Positions 25,801 through 33,036 are shown, counted from the stretch's first letter. The stretch is DNA of 64,000 nucleotides from Sva-07 sp942492715 (GCA_942492715.1 CALOFW010000005.1:271968-335967), one strand, 5' to 3'. Notes: generated by a model not told the origin, from the letters alone. Numbers and translations are program-made.

Positions 25801-28603
25801 GGGCTCGGACCTGATCTCCGGCGACGACGGCGACGACGATCTGACGGGCGGCGGCTCGGCGATCGACGGACGGTACGTGCCCGAGCGGGTCGGCGACGGC
25901 CTGTGGGACGAGCGCGACACCGTCCACGGCGGCAACGGCAACGACGTGATCGCCGGTGACAATGCCCGGATCAATCGGGGCAGCGATGCACAGGCGCCAC
26001 TGACGGGCTTGCTCCTCGGCACCGACCGGGAAGTGCTCCTGTTCGACGTCAACTCGACCGACCCGCTGTTCAGCGGTGGTGACTTCCTCGCGGGCGGCGC
26101 CGAACGTGACCTGATGTTCGGCCAGGGCAACGGTGCCCAGTCCCCCGATCAGGCCGACCCGTTGGACGGGGTCGACAACGACCTCGACGGCCGCGAGAGT
26201 TCCGACTCGACCTCGTACGACTGCGCGGACAACGGCTTCGACAACGACGACGATGGCGCCGCGGACGCCGCCGATCCCGGTTGCTCCGGCGCGGTCGACG
26301 AGGACCAACCGTGGGACGGTGACGTCATCCTCGGCGACGATGGTGACGACTACATGGAGGGCAACGCCGGCGCCGACTGGATGTTCGGGGGCGACGACGA
26401 GGACGACATGGTCGGTGGCGGTTCCGCCGCCGACGGGGCGATCGTGCCGACCCGCGACCCGGCGGGCCTGCTCGACGGCGACGACGTGATGCACGGCGAC
26501 GGTGACGACGACGTGATGACCGGCGACAACGCCCGCATCAACCGGACCGTCGTCGACGGAGCGTTCGCACGGATCGCGTCCGCCGGCGTCGCCGACGTCG
26601 AAGGGTTCGGACCGTACGACCAGGCGATCCGGGTCACCGACATGTTCCGCGGCGACGACGGCCCGGACATGCACGGCGACGACTACCTGACCGGCGATCT
26701 CGGCAACGACGAGATGTACGGCCAGCTCGGCGACGACTTCGCCGTGGGCAACGCGGGCGACGACGCCCTCGTGGGTGACCTCGGCCAGGTCCGAGCGAAC
26801 GTGCTCGGCGACGGCGTCGGCGTGGATCCGCCCCAGATGGCGATCAGCACGAACTCGCCCCATTGGGACGACGTGATCAACGAGGTCGGCTCGATGCTCT
26901 GGGAGACCGAGCTGTACGCGTTCGACACATCGGCCGGTGGCGTCGGGGGCGACGATGTGCTGCTGGGCCACGACGGCCGCGACACGGTGTTCGCCGGACC
27001 GGGCGACGACGTCGTCAACGGCGACGGTGACGGGACCGAGGAACTCTTCGACCCCGTCCAACCCGAGTTCACCCACGTCACCGACGTCGACCCGTCGACG
27101 GCCGACCGCGATCAGCTCTTCGGCGGCGACGGCGGCGATGCGATGTGGGGGGGACGCGACAACGACATCCTCATGGGCGGCCACGGCGACGACTTCCTCG
27201 ACGTGCGACCACGGGAGGAGACCGACAACGGCCGCAACGGCGCGAACTTCCGGATCATCCCGCGCGATCCGCCGGCATGGTTCACGTGGGCGGTCCCGGA
27301 GAACTTCCAGGACGTCGACTTCATCTACGGCGGCTGGGATCGTGATGCGATGCAGGCCGACCAGGCCGCGAACGGTCCGGACCCCGGCGACCGGCTGGCC
27401 GACTGGGCGGGTGGGTTCAACGTGGAGTATCTGTGCCCCGCCGGGTACGGCGACTACACGGTCACGCGAATGGGATCACCACACGCACGAGACTTCCTCC
27501 GGGACCTGACCCAGGCCAGCGGCGCCTACCTCTCGTCCACCGAGGGCACGTCGGGCTTCCGCGATCTCGGATACGTGTTCCCCAACGAGCGTGGGATGAA
27601 CTCGCACCCACCTCATCCCGACCATCCCGGCCACTTCACCTGCGCCGACTACAGCCAGGTCGGCGTCGCCGGAGTGTCCGCTGAAGCCGGCGGTCCCTAC
27701 GAGGTGGTCGAGGGCGGATCGGTCACCCTCGATGGTTCCGCCTCCACCGGTGCGGCGACGTGGTCATGGGACAGCGGTCCGCTGGCGATCGACGACGCGG
27801 GCTCGGCGACGCCGACGATCAGCGCAGTCGGCCTCGACGATGCTGTGGCGGTGGCGACGCTGGAGGTCGGCGACGGTGCGGGAACGTTCTCGTCCGACAC
27901 CGCCGACGTCGCGATCGTGAACGCTGCGCCCGTGGCGACCGTCGACGCGTTGACACCGCTCGCCGCCGTCGGGGCGAGTGTCGGCCTCGCGGCGTCGTTC
28001 ACCGATGCCGGCGTGTTGGACACGCACACGGTGTCGATCGACTGGGGCGACGGCACGACCTGCGACGGGTCGCCCGGCTCGGGCTGCGAGATCACCGGCG
28101 CCGCCGGTGTCGGTTCGGTCGTCGGTGCACACGCATACGCATCAGTGGGCGACTTCACGGTGATCGTGACGGTCACCGACGATGACGGCGGGGCCGGCGC
28201 GGCGCCACCGCAGACCGTGTCGGTGACGCTCACCGGCGTACCGGTCGCGGTGGCGACCGCGCAGATGTGGTCCTCGATCGATCCGTGGCCGCTGGCGGAC
28301 CCGCTGACCATCGGGGGCGTCGGCTACACACGGGCCACCGCCATCGACGTGTTCGACGACGGCACCAACAACGAACGGAGTCCCCTGCTCTTCCGTGAGT
28401 TGGTGGCGGCGCGACTCAACCAGGCGGCCGGTGCCGATTCGTCGTGTGTCACGGCGACGATGGATCTCGCCGATGCCTGGCTGGTCGCCCATCCCCCCGG
28501 GAGCGGCGTCAAGAAGAACGCCGCGGCGTGGGCGAACGATGCGCAGGCCCACTTCGACGCGTTGCGCAACTACAACACGGGGCTGCTCTGCGCCCCGGGG
28601 TGA
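16820..28603 (+). CDS. Giant secreted RTX calcium-binding surface protein
   Basis: 3,927 residues from the ATG at 16820 (GGGGGG about eight bases upstream); no frameshift in 11.8 kb. A Sec-type signal peptide is seen (residues 1-30, FGVSLLVALAVAAGSLVV ... STSA). Residues 30-2140 are a beta-rich, Asp-rich region with recurring segments such as GLDVTGSAPDKITLGDL and YDFGPIMVGPIPITITLGG. Residues about 2144-3460 are RTX nonapeptide repeats (GGxGxDxUx, e.g. GGPGNDIIKGGDGHDLIFGD), with two thrombospondin-3-like inserts (DNDGDGVVDEDA). Residues about 3620-3805 are two PKD-like domains. A final domain of about 120 residues ends NTGLLCAPG. Calcium would fold the RTX part outside the cell. RTX proteins are usually type I-secreted without an N-terminal signal; here no type I exporter is adjacent. 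Confidence 0.9.
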   Translation: MSNRTFGVSLLVALAVAAGSLVVAPQGSTSAVAPPYDNAVAQELATASAALAQASLLPDLLPVIPGLEANPAMVLGVHEIFADLTSLATSTDLATDIAALGGSDFTFSGYDDSSSGGTHTVTFDVAVDRAYSAPVTIMEDGVQILGAPVDVAVTMPATTVTLTFDESDIPGTFAFVDLPTFALTASLASNQTIPIQFGFADATASGDLDVGFTVDFELTDPDGLDRLTIDEFSTLAIDDLVQLDFPDNGVDDVDIDLALTASVFGTEFGGSVTVTDQNLFSDPAPSFEFTPTGANPIDLLTNISADAAITSLAQLVSSYGAAMLAGDVKLPFLSDGVFIPGDLGVADAADFDRVFDAIQPLVDYVEPRSSGQIVCGTEVGPDPDGPGGVDGIPTGSLIALEAGQSVYCRAYTSVDGSAQWTVNGTDAGAPSTTTIGTEPSENIELAVGAGGDFAVEIGFTPDDGSGAITILPRPGTIQELLTELAAADLIPSPGGTPDFGYDAAAQAFTFPFEFGVAGPIQRDASINAGNSLVAATGLTGLSAGATASASYSLSDVSAGVTLGLIVTDDVESINPGDEVTNPPGPLDRFFLSGVDSIIEVGDVSVDGNFAMDGRLGFLEVAAGVSGSLTTPGSDPAVKVGIGSTGVSSNGTTIPDAILVRDVLSPSLTDHITADVNLQFDGSAIVSADAAGLGASGSFDISWNLDDASPTISNFDPGFTNTLLPFGGDLSLTHGATVATDATLFTGDGTVNLLATPGLVGSQLVDGAGNVCNITAVLSATQLNCSNPVGAVLNPITFAAGESYDVKGNTLSGLAQILAALDALVAYLEVAVGSDAFDTPIDLIGVSPADIVGQVDELRRMVDEFRGVQDANIQCVVQGDPAADIRALPLDTSPPGPVPDVTLQCAAEAFATNPTGVRWRVVPTGADPGAFVADGDGDSLSGTPDPTAAFQALTVTPGLDTDGDGFVSLGSEYSIEVEWSDATGDHQAAFPPRIPQSLQQLETLINDTLGLPDGLLQFSLTDAPVDPTLRIDIGYGICSDGNPDPECAGLPTGPSPSANLNFDLSGAGLGDLVGLDVTGSIEVDYAALGQFDVGVPLDGSAPVLYGSTGLEARLQAEGTDDLAVEASIGPASVTVGAGATGPTGVAESGSSNGTLNATGAFPAASVSVGMVVTKTATGEACVVSSRTDDDNVECALDWAEGDSFRFGGRNDLSAGLGLELQLTDGGVTVGDDAAVSFAAAGVEVTDPGDILGGGSCGPIDEDLMTRISGSTGTTGERDLSGFACAQLSLSADLGGDIYLGELDVELIAGPDPVRAWAPTDLGTRLADAALNPAFLLQLLPDLLEAIEGGMRDAAGAGLPAAIADPLKTGADGIETVRLAVDGYLDTFAAALASLDPGGPLEDEVAAQLASLLGLDPGDIAVEALCDHGGTDEPCASGDSLFDLRDIRATFTFGDMVEATTGINLGLEGLPLNVEGGVSAFANWGVTLGLGVSVDRRSLRRSRRIPPEFLVAAGVTLAPGATGCDAPLAALAADYTTDRCLSARLGFLGVEALDSVASPTTIGAAIGLDVTGSAPDKITLGDLVSGDVDLTPEVAGGINIDLHIRTGIAGATADLPSIIGTFTLDWQIGDFDPSDPAASDFEDLATVSIDTPTVSFDNLYLDLGDVLDKFMKPVTKEIKKITGPLQPVVDVITAPIPVVSDLSELVGGPQITMLSVLEGATGADLALIKALAAFVSFVNNIPDGGSLGEIPLGALVGGSREPGSFTVDAAKAGTTVSPTEAGSLIKQDGTFKGGTGFTEDVGNAGGGALNSAASPDTNRPSTFGVPGLSFPFLDDASQIFGILVGRDATLIRWDAGTLKASAGISYDFGPIMVGPIPITITLGGEIGIEGRFAIGYDTSGIRKLLDGGSGVALFDGIFIDDLDAQGNDVPEIVFRGRVFAGASVDLVIVSAGVRGGIELTFSLDLDDRPDPDGKLRIEEIVDKLANPICLFEVSGKIEAFLEAFVKIDLFFYSQEFGFELVRITLLEWSSACEPPAPKPATQDGGVVYLNIGSRATERNVQEDVTDESIEVRQLGPGKVRVTAFGFEEVFTGVELIVADGGEDDDEILMLPGSDDELVDTGSTAPEDPSVGIAKTPVPFTIPTVISGGPGNDIIKGGDGHDLIFGDAAVAAGTWEGIGYDAVTAQGGPEGDDTVNAGGGNDVVKANGGNDQVEGEAGRDTIEGGEGGDALNGGPGGDAVLGQGGADSVHGGPIPQPAAGASDATIDDDDALAGGIGPDTVSGDFGSDVIFGDDEVAGFMDADGSMRRIGYAKPDAATWRGWCDAPAVGDGDLLVGNAGNDIMLGGGGGDQMDGDEGDDWACGGDGADQVVGDSGDDELRGNADDDTLTGDDGHDVIFGGGGDDLANGNAGNDDIFGDEGSDVLFGDDGDDIVVGDTGSVTDGHPHGVATGTVVSPTKVMAMDAAVTRDSSTSGTALRSCDPEDAPVGDSDCIFGGAGSDALFGGSDADTVQGQAGVDLIEGNHGADQLRGGTDDDLLFGNEDADTMYGDGASDAMYGDRDIANWNTDTPFGAAIDTMYGGPGTDHMEGDGAGDTMFGGADADHMEGNDGSDTMYGDSGDDDMIGGSDLAGIGDVGESTMQGGLGDDVMAGDNAVIGATGVVGGRSVTLLDLSIGGDDTMHGDAGTDYMFGQVAGDTMSGGDAGDYMEGNDGDDTMSGDAGDDDMIGGSSAADGVIVLDRVGTGADDDGETSMTGGGGQDWLAGDNARMNRVLAGESGRGALVDHPIVLFDLATVGAAAPVGAHGPDVMDGGDATDFMFGQGSDDTMNGGDAADYMEGNDGSDTMSGDAGDDDMVGGGSANDANSGGSATIGTIVPIRLGDGLLDQGETDMLGGDGIDWMAGDNAFMNRVLFDDADEPIDLFDVNSADEADVSGGDTIHGDAGDDVIFGQGNGAQASQSDPPDGSDNDGDGVVDEDAPWLGDTINGGADDDYVEGNQGSDLISGDDGDDDLTGGGSAIDGRYVPERVGDGLWDERDTVHGGNGNDVIAGDNARINRGSDAQAPLTGLLLGTDREVLLFDVNSTDPLFSGGDFLAGGAERDLMFGQGNGAQSPDQADPLDGVDNDLDGRESSDSTSYDCADNGFDNDDDGAADAADPGCSGAVDEDQPWDGDVILGDDGDDYMEGNAGADWMFGGDDEDDMVGGGSAADGAIVPTRDPAGLLDGDDVMHGDGDDDVMTGDNARINRTVVDGAFARIASAGVADVEGFGPYDQAIRVTDMFRGDDGPDMHGDDYLTGDLGNDEMYGQLGDDFAVGNAGDDALVGDLGQVRANVLGDGVGVDPPQMAISTNSPHWDDVINEVGSMLWETELYAFDTSAGGVGGDDVLLGHDGRDTVFAGPGDDVVNGDGDGTEELFDPVQPEFTHVTDVDPSTADRDQLFGGDGGDAMWGGRDNDILMGGHGDDFLDVRPREETDNGRNGANFRIIPRDPPAWFTWAVPENFQDVDFIYGGWDRDAMQADQAANGPDPGDRLADWAGGFNVEYLCPAGYGDYTVTRMGSPHARDFLRDLTQASGAYLSSTEGTSGFRDLGYVFPNERGMNSHPPHPDHPGHFTCADYSQVGVAGVSAEAGGPYEVVEGGSVTLDGSASTGAATWSWDSGPLAIDDAGSATPTISAVGLDDAVAVATLEVGDGAGTFSSDTADVAIVNAAPVATVDALTPLAAVGASVGLAASFTDAGVLDTHTVSIDWGDGTTCDGSPGSGCEITGAAGVGSVVGAHAYASVGDFTVIVTVTDDDGGAGAAPPQTVSVTLTGVPVAVATAQMWSSIDPWPLADPLTIGGVGYTRATAIDVFDDGTNNERSPLLFRELVAARLNQAAGADSSCVTATMDLADAWLVAHPPGSGVKKNAAAWANDAQAHFDALRNYNTGLLCAPG
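23251..27205 (+). repeat. RTX repeat region with a long super-repeat
   Basis: Within the giant gene the GGxGxD nonapeptides are grouped into larger units. The marker AGDNAxxNR recurs near 24760, 25095, 25513, 25951 and 26520, each time preceded by a DxGETxMxGGxGxDW-type segment and followed by an LFD-type spacer and a GDTIHGDAGDD / YMEGNDGSDTM block. Unit length grows from about 335 to 570 bases, partly through DNDGDG-type insertions. Confidence 0.7.
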
Positions 28604-28781
28604 CGAGCTGCCCGCGCGCATGCCGCCCACGAGTACGTTCCGGTCGGCCGAGACCCGAGACGCCGACGACGACACCTCGACCGATGGTGCGACTCGCGTC
28701 ACATGGTGTGCCACCTGCGACATTGACCTCGCCGCACGCAGCACCGACAATCGGTCATCGTCGACGACGTCTGGGGGACGC

Positions 28782-30035
28782 ATGACACTGACCGATCCGG
28801 ACACCACCGGGAACGCAGCGACACGGGGGGAGCCGCAGGTCTTCTTCAACCCGTTCGAACCCGGGTACTTCGACGACCCGAGCGTGCAGCTCAACCAGCT
28901 GCGCGAGCAGGACGCGGTGCACTTCATGGAGTTCACCGGCGGCTACATGCTGACCCGCTACGACGACGTGTTCCGGGTGTTGCGCGATCGGACGATCGGC
29001 AGCGAGTCGACCCATGCGATCCGCACGCCGTCGATCGAGGCCGAACTCGAGCAGGTGGCGAAGGATCCGTCGGGGCCGAGCATGTTGCGCGTCGACGGCG
29101 ACGACCACACCCGGCTGCGACGTCTCGTCGCCCAGGCGTTCACGCCCCGGGCGATCGAGCAGTGGCGCCTCCGGGCGACCGAACTGACCGAGGAGCTGCT
29201 CGACCACTTCGACGACAACGGCGGCGGCGACGCGCTGCACGACTTCGCGCTCCCGCTGCCGGCGACGGTGATCTCCGACATGTTGGGCATGCCGGCGGGT
29301 GATCTGCCGAAGCTGCGGGGCTGGTCGCACGCGTTGGCCAAGACGCTCGACGCAGTCAACACCGAGGACGAGTACCAGCGGGCGGTCGACAGCGCGTTGG
29401 CGATGGACGAGTACCTGCGCGACATCTACGACCTGAAGGAGGCGGACCCGGCCGACGACATCTTCTCGGCGCTGATCGCCGCCGAACACGAGGGCGACCG
29501 GCTGAGCAAGGACGAGGTGATGGCCAACATCCGGCTGCTCTACGTGGCCGGCCACGAGACCACGACGAACCTGATCGGCAACGGCCTCGTCGAGCTGTTC
29601 CGCAACCCCGACCAGCTCGAGCTGTTGCGATCGACCGACGAACACGACGCCAACCTCGTCGAGGAGGTGCTGCGGTTCAACCCGTCGGTGCAGATGACGC
29701 GGCGGATCCCGCTCCACGACATCGAGGTCGCCGGCACGGACATCCCGGCCGGCACCGTCATGCTGCTGTCGGCCACCAGCGCGAACCGCGATCCCCGCAA
29801 GTGGGGTGACACCGCCGACGAGTTCGACATCACCCGACCCGATGCGAAGGACCAGGTGGCGTTCGGCGGTGGGCCGCACTTCTGCCTCGGGGCCGCGCTG
29901 GCCCGGCTCGAGGGACAGATCGCGATGCCGCGGATCGTGCGCCGCTTCCCCGACCTCGCCCCGGTGAGCGAGACGCCCGAGTTCGAGCCCCGCGTGGTCC
30001 TGCGCGGCGTGTCCCGCCTCGACGTCACCGTCTGA
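28782..30035 (+). CDS. Cytochrome P450
   Basis: 417 residues from the ATG at 28782, with GGGGGAC upstream; the open frame starts earlier but within the previous gene. I-helix oxygen-activation motif AGHETTTNLIGNG, K-helix E-x-x-R in EEVLRFN, and the haem-cysteine loop FGGGPHFCLGAALARLE. Soluble bacterial class I P450 needing ferredoxin and reductase from elsewhere. It probably hydroxylates a hydrophobic substrate. Followed by a hairpin terminator at 30048. No adjacent redox partners or biosynthetic genes indicate the substrate. Confidence 0.92.
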   Translation: MTLTDPDTTGNAATRGEPQVFFNPFEPGYFDDPSVQLNQLREQDAVHFMEFTGGYMLTRYDDVFRVLRDRTIGSESTHAIRTPSIEAELEQVAKDPSGPSMLRVDGDDHTRLRRLVAQAFTPRAIEQWRLRATELTEELLDHFDDNGGGDALHDFALPLPATVISDMLGMPAGDLPKLRGWSHALAKTLDAVNTEDEYQRAVDSALAMDEYLRDIYDLKEADPADDIFSALIAAEHEGDRLSKDEVMANIRLLYVAGHETTTNLIGNGLVELFRNPDQLELLRSTDEHDANLVEEVLRFNPSVQMTRRIPLHDIEVAGTDIPAGTVMLLSATSANRDPRKWGDTADEFDITRPDAKDQVAFGGGPHFCLGAALARLEGQIAMPRIVRRFPDLAPVSETPEFEPRVVLRGVSRLDVTV

Positions 30036-30047
30036 CGACCACACCGG

Positions 30048-30078
30048 GGGACATCTGGGGTCAGACCCCAGTTGTCCC
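30048..30078. terminator. Hairpin terminator after the P450 gene
   Basis: GGGACATCTGGGGTC (30048-30062), one-base loop A, and GACCCCAGTTGTCCC (30064-30078), with one mismatch in 15 pairs. It starts 13 bases after the P450 stop. Same GGGTCTGACCC-type core and GGGACA/TGTCCC arms as the hairpin at 14268. Confidence 0.6.
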
Positions 30079-30175
30079 AGATGCCACACGTGCGGCGGTG
30101 CACGCTGCCGAACTGGTGGTGATCGCACCCGGCAGGCCGTGGCGGAGCGCGGCGAGCCCGCATACGGTCTGCCCG

Positions 30176-30640
30176 ATGGACGGCTTCCACCTCGCTCAAC
30201 TCAACATCGGACGGCTCCATCATCCGCTCGACTCGGCGGAAACGGCCGAGTTCGACGCGGCGCTCGGGCCGATCAACGCACTTGCGGAGGCGACGCCTGG
30301 GTTCGTGTGGCGGCTCGTGGACGACGACGGCCAGTCGTCGAGCTACGTCCGCCTCCCGGGCGAGGACGACCCGCTCGAGATCGTGAACATGTCGGTGTGG
30401 ACCGACCTCGAGTCGCTGAAGCACTTCATGTACCGCAGCGGTCATGCGATGTACATGCGACGGCGCCGGGAGTGGTTCGAGAAGAGCGGCGTGGCGACGT
30501 CGGTGTGCTGGTGGATCCCGGCAGGCGAGATCCCGGATCTCGCCGACGCCCACCGCCGCCTGCTCCACCTGCGCGAGCACGGCCCGACCGAGGTCGGCTG
30601 GCCAGTGTCCGCGCCGGTGACGGCACCGGTCACGGGCTGA
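30176..30640 (+). CDS. DUF3291 protein
   Basis: 154 residues from the ATG at 30176. Pattern: HLAQLNIGRL, PLDSAETAEFDAAL, NALAEATPGFVWRL, NMSVWTDLESLKHFMYRSGH, MRRRREWF, CWWIPAGEIP. This is the signature of DUF3291, a ferredoxin-like (dimeric alpha-beta barrel) family related in shape to antibiotic-biosynthesis monooxygenases. Biochemical role unknown. It has its own start region after the terminator and is not obviously tied to the P450. Confidence 0.85.
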   Translation: MDGFHLAQLNIGRLHHPLDSAETAEFDAALGPINALAEATPGFVWRLVDDDGQSSSYVRLPGEDDPLEIVNMSVWTDLESLKHFMYRSGHAMYMRRRREWFEKSGVATSVCWWIPAGEIPDLADAHRRLLHLREHGPTEVGWPVSAPVTAPVTG

Positions 30641-30682
30641 TTCACAACTGCACTAAGGTCGGAGTGCGCAAGGGGGTCGCGT

Positions 30683-31105
30683 ATGAGTGAAGTCTTGGGA
30701 CAGGCCGACGCACTGCTCGGGTCGGACGCGGTTGCCCACGTCTGGACCACGAATCCCGACGGCACGCCACAGGTCTCGGTGGTGTGGGTGATCGCACAGG
30801 GTGACGAGATCGTGTTCGGGACCGACACGGCGAGCCAGAAGGCCAAGAACCTTCGACGCGACAACCGGATCGTGTTGTCGATCGAGGACACCGAACGCAA
30901 CGAGCGCGGCTTCCAGCGTCATCTGGTGGCACGGGGCCGGGCCCGGATCTACCCGGGAGCGGACCCTGCGCTGATGGATCGTCTCGCGAAGAAGTATCTC
31001 GGGCTCGAACGGCACCCGTTGGCGATGCGCGATTCGCCGACGAGCGTGGTCGTGCGGGTGAAGATCGAGCGCATCAGCGGCATCGGCCCCTGGGTCGAGC
31101 CGTAG
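30683..31105 (+). CDS. PPOX-class flavin/F420-dependent oxidoreductase
   Basis: 140 residues from the ATG at 30683, with AAGGGGGT upstream. Split-barrel sequence: HVWTTNPDGTPQVSVVWVIAQ, DEIVFGTDTASQKAKNLRRD, RIVLSIEDT, LVARGRARI. This fits the actinobacterial TIGR03618-type PPOX proteins, many of which bind F420 rather than FMN. Only 42 bases separate it from DUF3291. A copy of the 52-bp palindrome begins eight bases after its stop, where it may act as a terminator. Confidence 0.82.
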   Translation: MSEVLGQADALLGSDAVAHVWTTNPDGTPQVSVVWVIAQGDEIVFGTDTASQKAKNLRRDNRIVLSIEDTERNERGFQRHLVARGRARIYPGADPALMDRLAKKYLGLERHPLAMRDSPTSVVVRVKIERISGIGPWVEP

Positions 31106-31113
31106 CACTTGAC

Positions 31114-31165
31114 CGTTTGCGTCGAGATCTGGGTGACCCACCCCACCCGAAACGCGACGCAAACG
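31114..31165. repeat. 52-bp palindromic repeat, copy G
   Basis: Begins CGTTTGCGT and ends ACGCAAACG. Inner arms CTGGGTGACC / CCACCCGAAA. It lies between the convergent PPOX and DUF302 genes. It is about 21.6 kb from the array at 9215, showing that the family is dispersed. Confidence 0.8.
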
Positions 31166-31192
31166 AGAAGGCGCCGAGCGACCGGTCGGGTG

Positions 31193-31582
31193 TCAGTCGG
31201 TGAGGGCGGCGAGGGTCTCGCCGATCAGGCGGCGCGCTTCGGCGGCGATCGGGGCGAGTTCGTCGCGGCTGGTCATCGACACCATCAGCCCGGGGTCGAG
31301 CGCGTCGACCTGCACCTGATCGCCGACCTGGCGCACGACCACGTTGCACGGCAACAGCGCACCGACGTTCGGTTCCACGTCGAGTGCAGCGCTGGCGAGC
31401 TTCGGGTTGCAGGCACCCAGGATCACGTACGGATCCATGTCCTTGTCGACCTTGGCCTTGAGGGTCTGTTGCATGTCGATCTCGGTCAGCACGCCGAACC
31501 CGTGCTCGGCGAGCGCGGCCTTCGTGGCGGCGAGCGCTTCGGCGAACGGGATCCCGAGCACGACGGACTCTTCGAACACCAT
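31193..31582 (-). CDS. DUF302 protein
   Basis: 129 residues from the ATG at 31582, with AAGGAGACC upstream, which decides this start against a longer open frame. Pattern: FAEALAATKAALAEHGFGVLTEIDMQQTL, then YVILGACNPKLASAALDVEP, GALLPCNVVVRQVGDQVQV, ending in a helix. This matches DUF302, small alpha/beta proteins of unknown function found in bacteria and archaea. The two conserved cysteines (GACNP and LPCNV) are typical for the family. Confidence 0.88.
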   Translation of the reverse strand: MVFEESVVLGIPFAEALAATKAALAEHGFGVLTEIDMQQTLKAKVDKDMDPYVILGACNPKLASAALDVEPNVGALLPCNVVVRQVGDQVQVDALDPGLMVSMTSRDELAPIAAEARRLIGETLAALTD

Positions 31583-31692
31583 GGAGGTCTCCTTCCGGTC
31601 AGATGAATGCCCATCATCGCGCGGTGTCTCGTCGTCGGCCCAGAGTCGAACGGCATCTGTCGGGTCCACCGTGCGCCCGTACGCTGGAGCCC

Positions 31693-32139
31693 ATGGGCAC
31701 CAAGGAAGCACTGACCGACCTCCAGATGAAGGGCATGAACGCCGTGCACAAGACGGTGCTCAAGCTGTCGGGCGGGCGGGTGTTCAACAGCTTCGGCACC
31801 ATGCCGGTCGTCGAGTTGCACACGGCCGGGCGCACGAGCGGCAAGCGGCGGAGCACGATGCTCACGGCGCCGATCCACGACGACGGCACCTATGTCCTCG
31901 TGGCGTCGAAGGGCGGCGACGATCGTGATCCGGATTGGTACCGCAACCTGGTCGCGAACCCCGACATCGAGCTCACCGTCGACGGCACGACACTCGAGAT
32001 GACCGCCCGTGTGGTGTCCGACGAGGAGAAGGCCGAGATGTGGCCCCGTATCGTCGAGGCGTACAAGGGGTACGCCGGCTACCAGAAGAAGACCGACCGC
32101 AACATCCCGGTGGTGATCTGCGAGCCCCGCTCGGCCTGA
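31693..32139 (+). CDS. Deazaflavin-dependent nitroreductase family (Ddn-like)
   Basis: 148 residues from the ATG at 31693. Split-barrel motif series: VVELHTAGRTSGKRRSTML, GTYVLVASKGGDDRDPDWYRNLVANPDIELTV, MWPRIVEAYKGYAGYQKKTDR. This is the actinobacterial Ddn/DUF385 family, which binds F420 and reduces quinones or nitro compounds. Followed after 21 bases by the TauD-type gene on the same strand. F420 use is expected from the family. Confidence 0.88.
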   Translation: MGTKEALTDLQMKGMNAVHKTVLKLSGGRVFNSFGTMPVVELHTAGRTSGKRRSTMLTAPIHDDGTYVLVASKGGDDRDPDWYRNLVANPDIELTVDGTTLEMTARVVSDEEKAEMWPRIVEAYKGYAGYQKKTDRNIPVVICEPRSA

Positions 32140-32160
32140 CACGGGGAGTACCGTCGGGCC

Positions 32161-33036
32161 ATGAGCATCGACCAGATCGACATGACGGTGGAACGCCTCG
32201 GCGGGTCGTGTGGGGCGATCGTGCGAGGGGTCGATGTGACTCGGCCGCAGTCGCCCGACGAGGTCGAGCGGATTCTGCGGTTGCTCGACGAGCACCTGGT
32301 GGTCGCGTTCCCCGGTCAGCGGATGGACCTCGACCGGCTGGAGGCGTTCACCGACGAACTCGGCGGGCGCGATGTCACGCCGTACGTCACCCCGGTCGAC
32401 GGGCGACCGTTCGTGATCCGGGTGATCAAGGAGCCGAGCGACGAGCTGAACTTCGCCAACGCCTGGCACACCGACCTGTCATACGTGGCGGCGCCGCCCG
32501 CGTACACGGTGCTGCACGCTCACGACGTGCCGCCCGCGGGTGGCGACACGATGTGGGCCAACCAGTACCTCGCCTACGAGACCCTGCCCGAGAGCGTCAA
32601 GGAACAGATCGCCGACCTGCGCGGCATCCACTCGGCGGGGATGGCGTACGGCACGGGCGGCTATCTCGAGGCGGTGGCGGGCAAGAGCTCGATGGGGATC
32701 GAGCCGTCGCCCGATGCGTACGCCACCGAGACCCATCCGCTGGTGATCCGTCACCCGCGCACCGGCCGCCCGGCGCTGTATGCGAACTCGGTGTACACGA
32801 CCGGGATCGAGGGGATGGACCCCGAGGAGGGACGAGCACTGCTCGCCCGCCTGACGGCGCACGCCACGCACCCGAACTTCACGTGCCGCCTGCGGTGGGA
32901 GCCCGACATGCTCACGATCTGGGACAACTCGGCCACGCAGCACTTCGCGATCAACGACTACCCCGGCGCCCGCCGCGAGCTGTTCCGCACCAGCGTGAAG
33001 GGCACCACCCCCGCAGGTGTCACGCCTGGGGTCTGA
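32161..33036 (+). CDS. TauD/TfdA-family 2-oxoglutarate Fe(II) dioxygenase
   Basis: 291 residues. The iron-binding HxD is in NAWHTDLSYVAAPPAYT (near residue 103); the distal histidine (TQHFAINDY) and the 2-oxoglutarate-binding arginine (GARRELFRTSV) are near the C-terminus. The family hydroxylates sulfonates, aryloxyacetates and similar compounds, releasing aldehyde or alcohol plus sulfite or phenol. Substrate unknown; no sulfonate transporter is nearby. The last codons and TGA lie inside a hairpin (33019-33049). Confidence 0.9.
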   Translation: MSIDQIDMTVERLGGSCGAIVRGVDVTRPQSPDEVERILRLLDEHLVVAFPGQRMDLDRLEAFTDELGGRDVTPYVTPVDGRPFVIRVIKEPSDELNFANAWHTDLSYVAAPPAYTVLHAHDVPPAGGDTMWANQYLAYETLPESVKEQIADLRGIHSAGMAYGTGGYLEAVAGKSSMGIEPSPDAYATETHPLVIRHPRTGRPALYANSVYTTGIEGMDPEEGRALLARLTAHATHPNFTCRLRWEPDMLTIWDNSATQHFAINDYPGARRELFRTSVKGTTPAGVTPGV

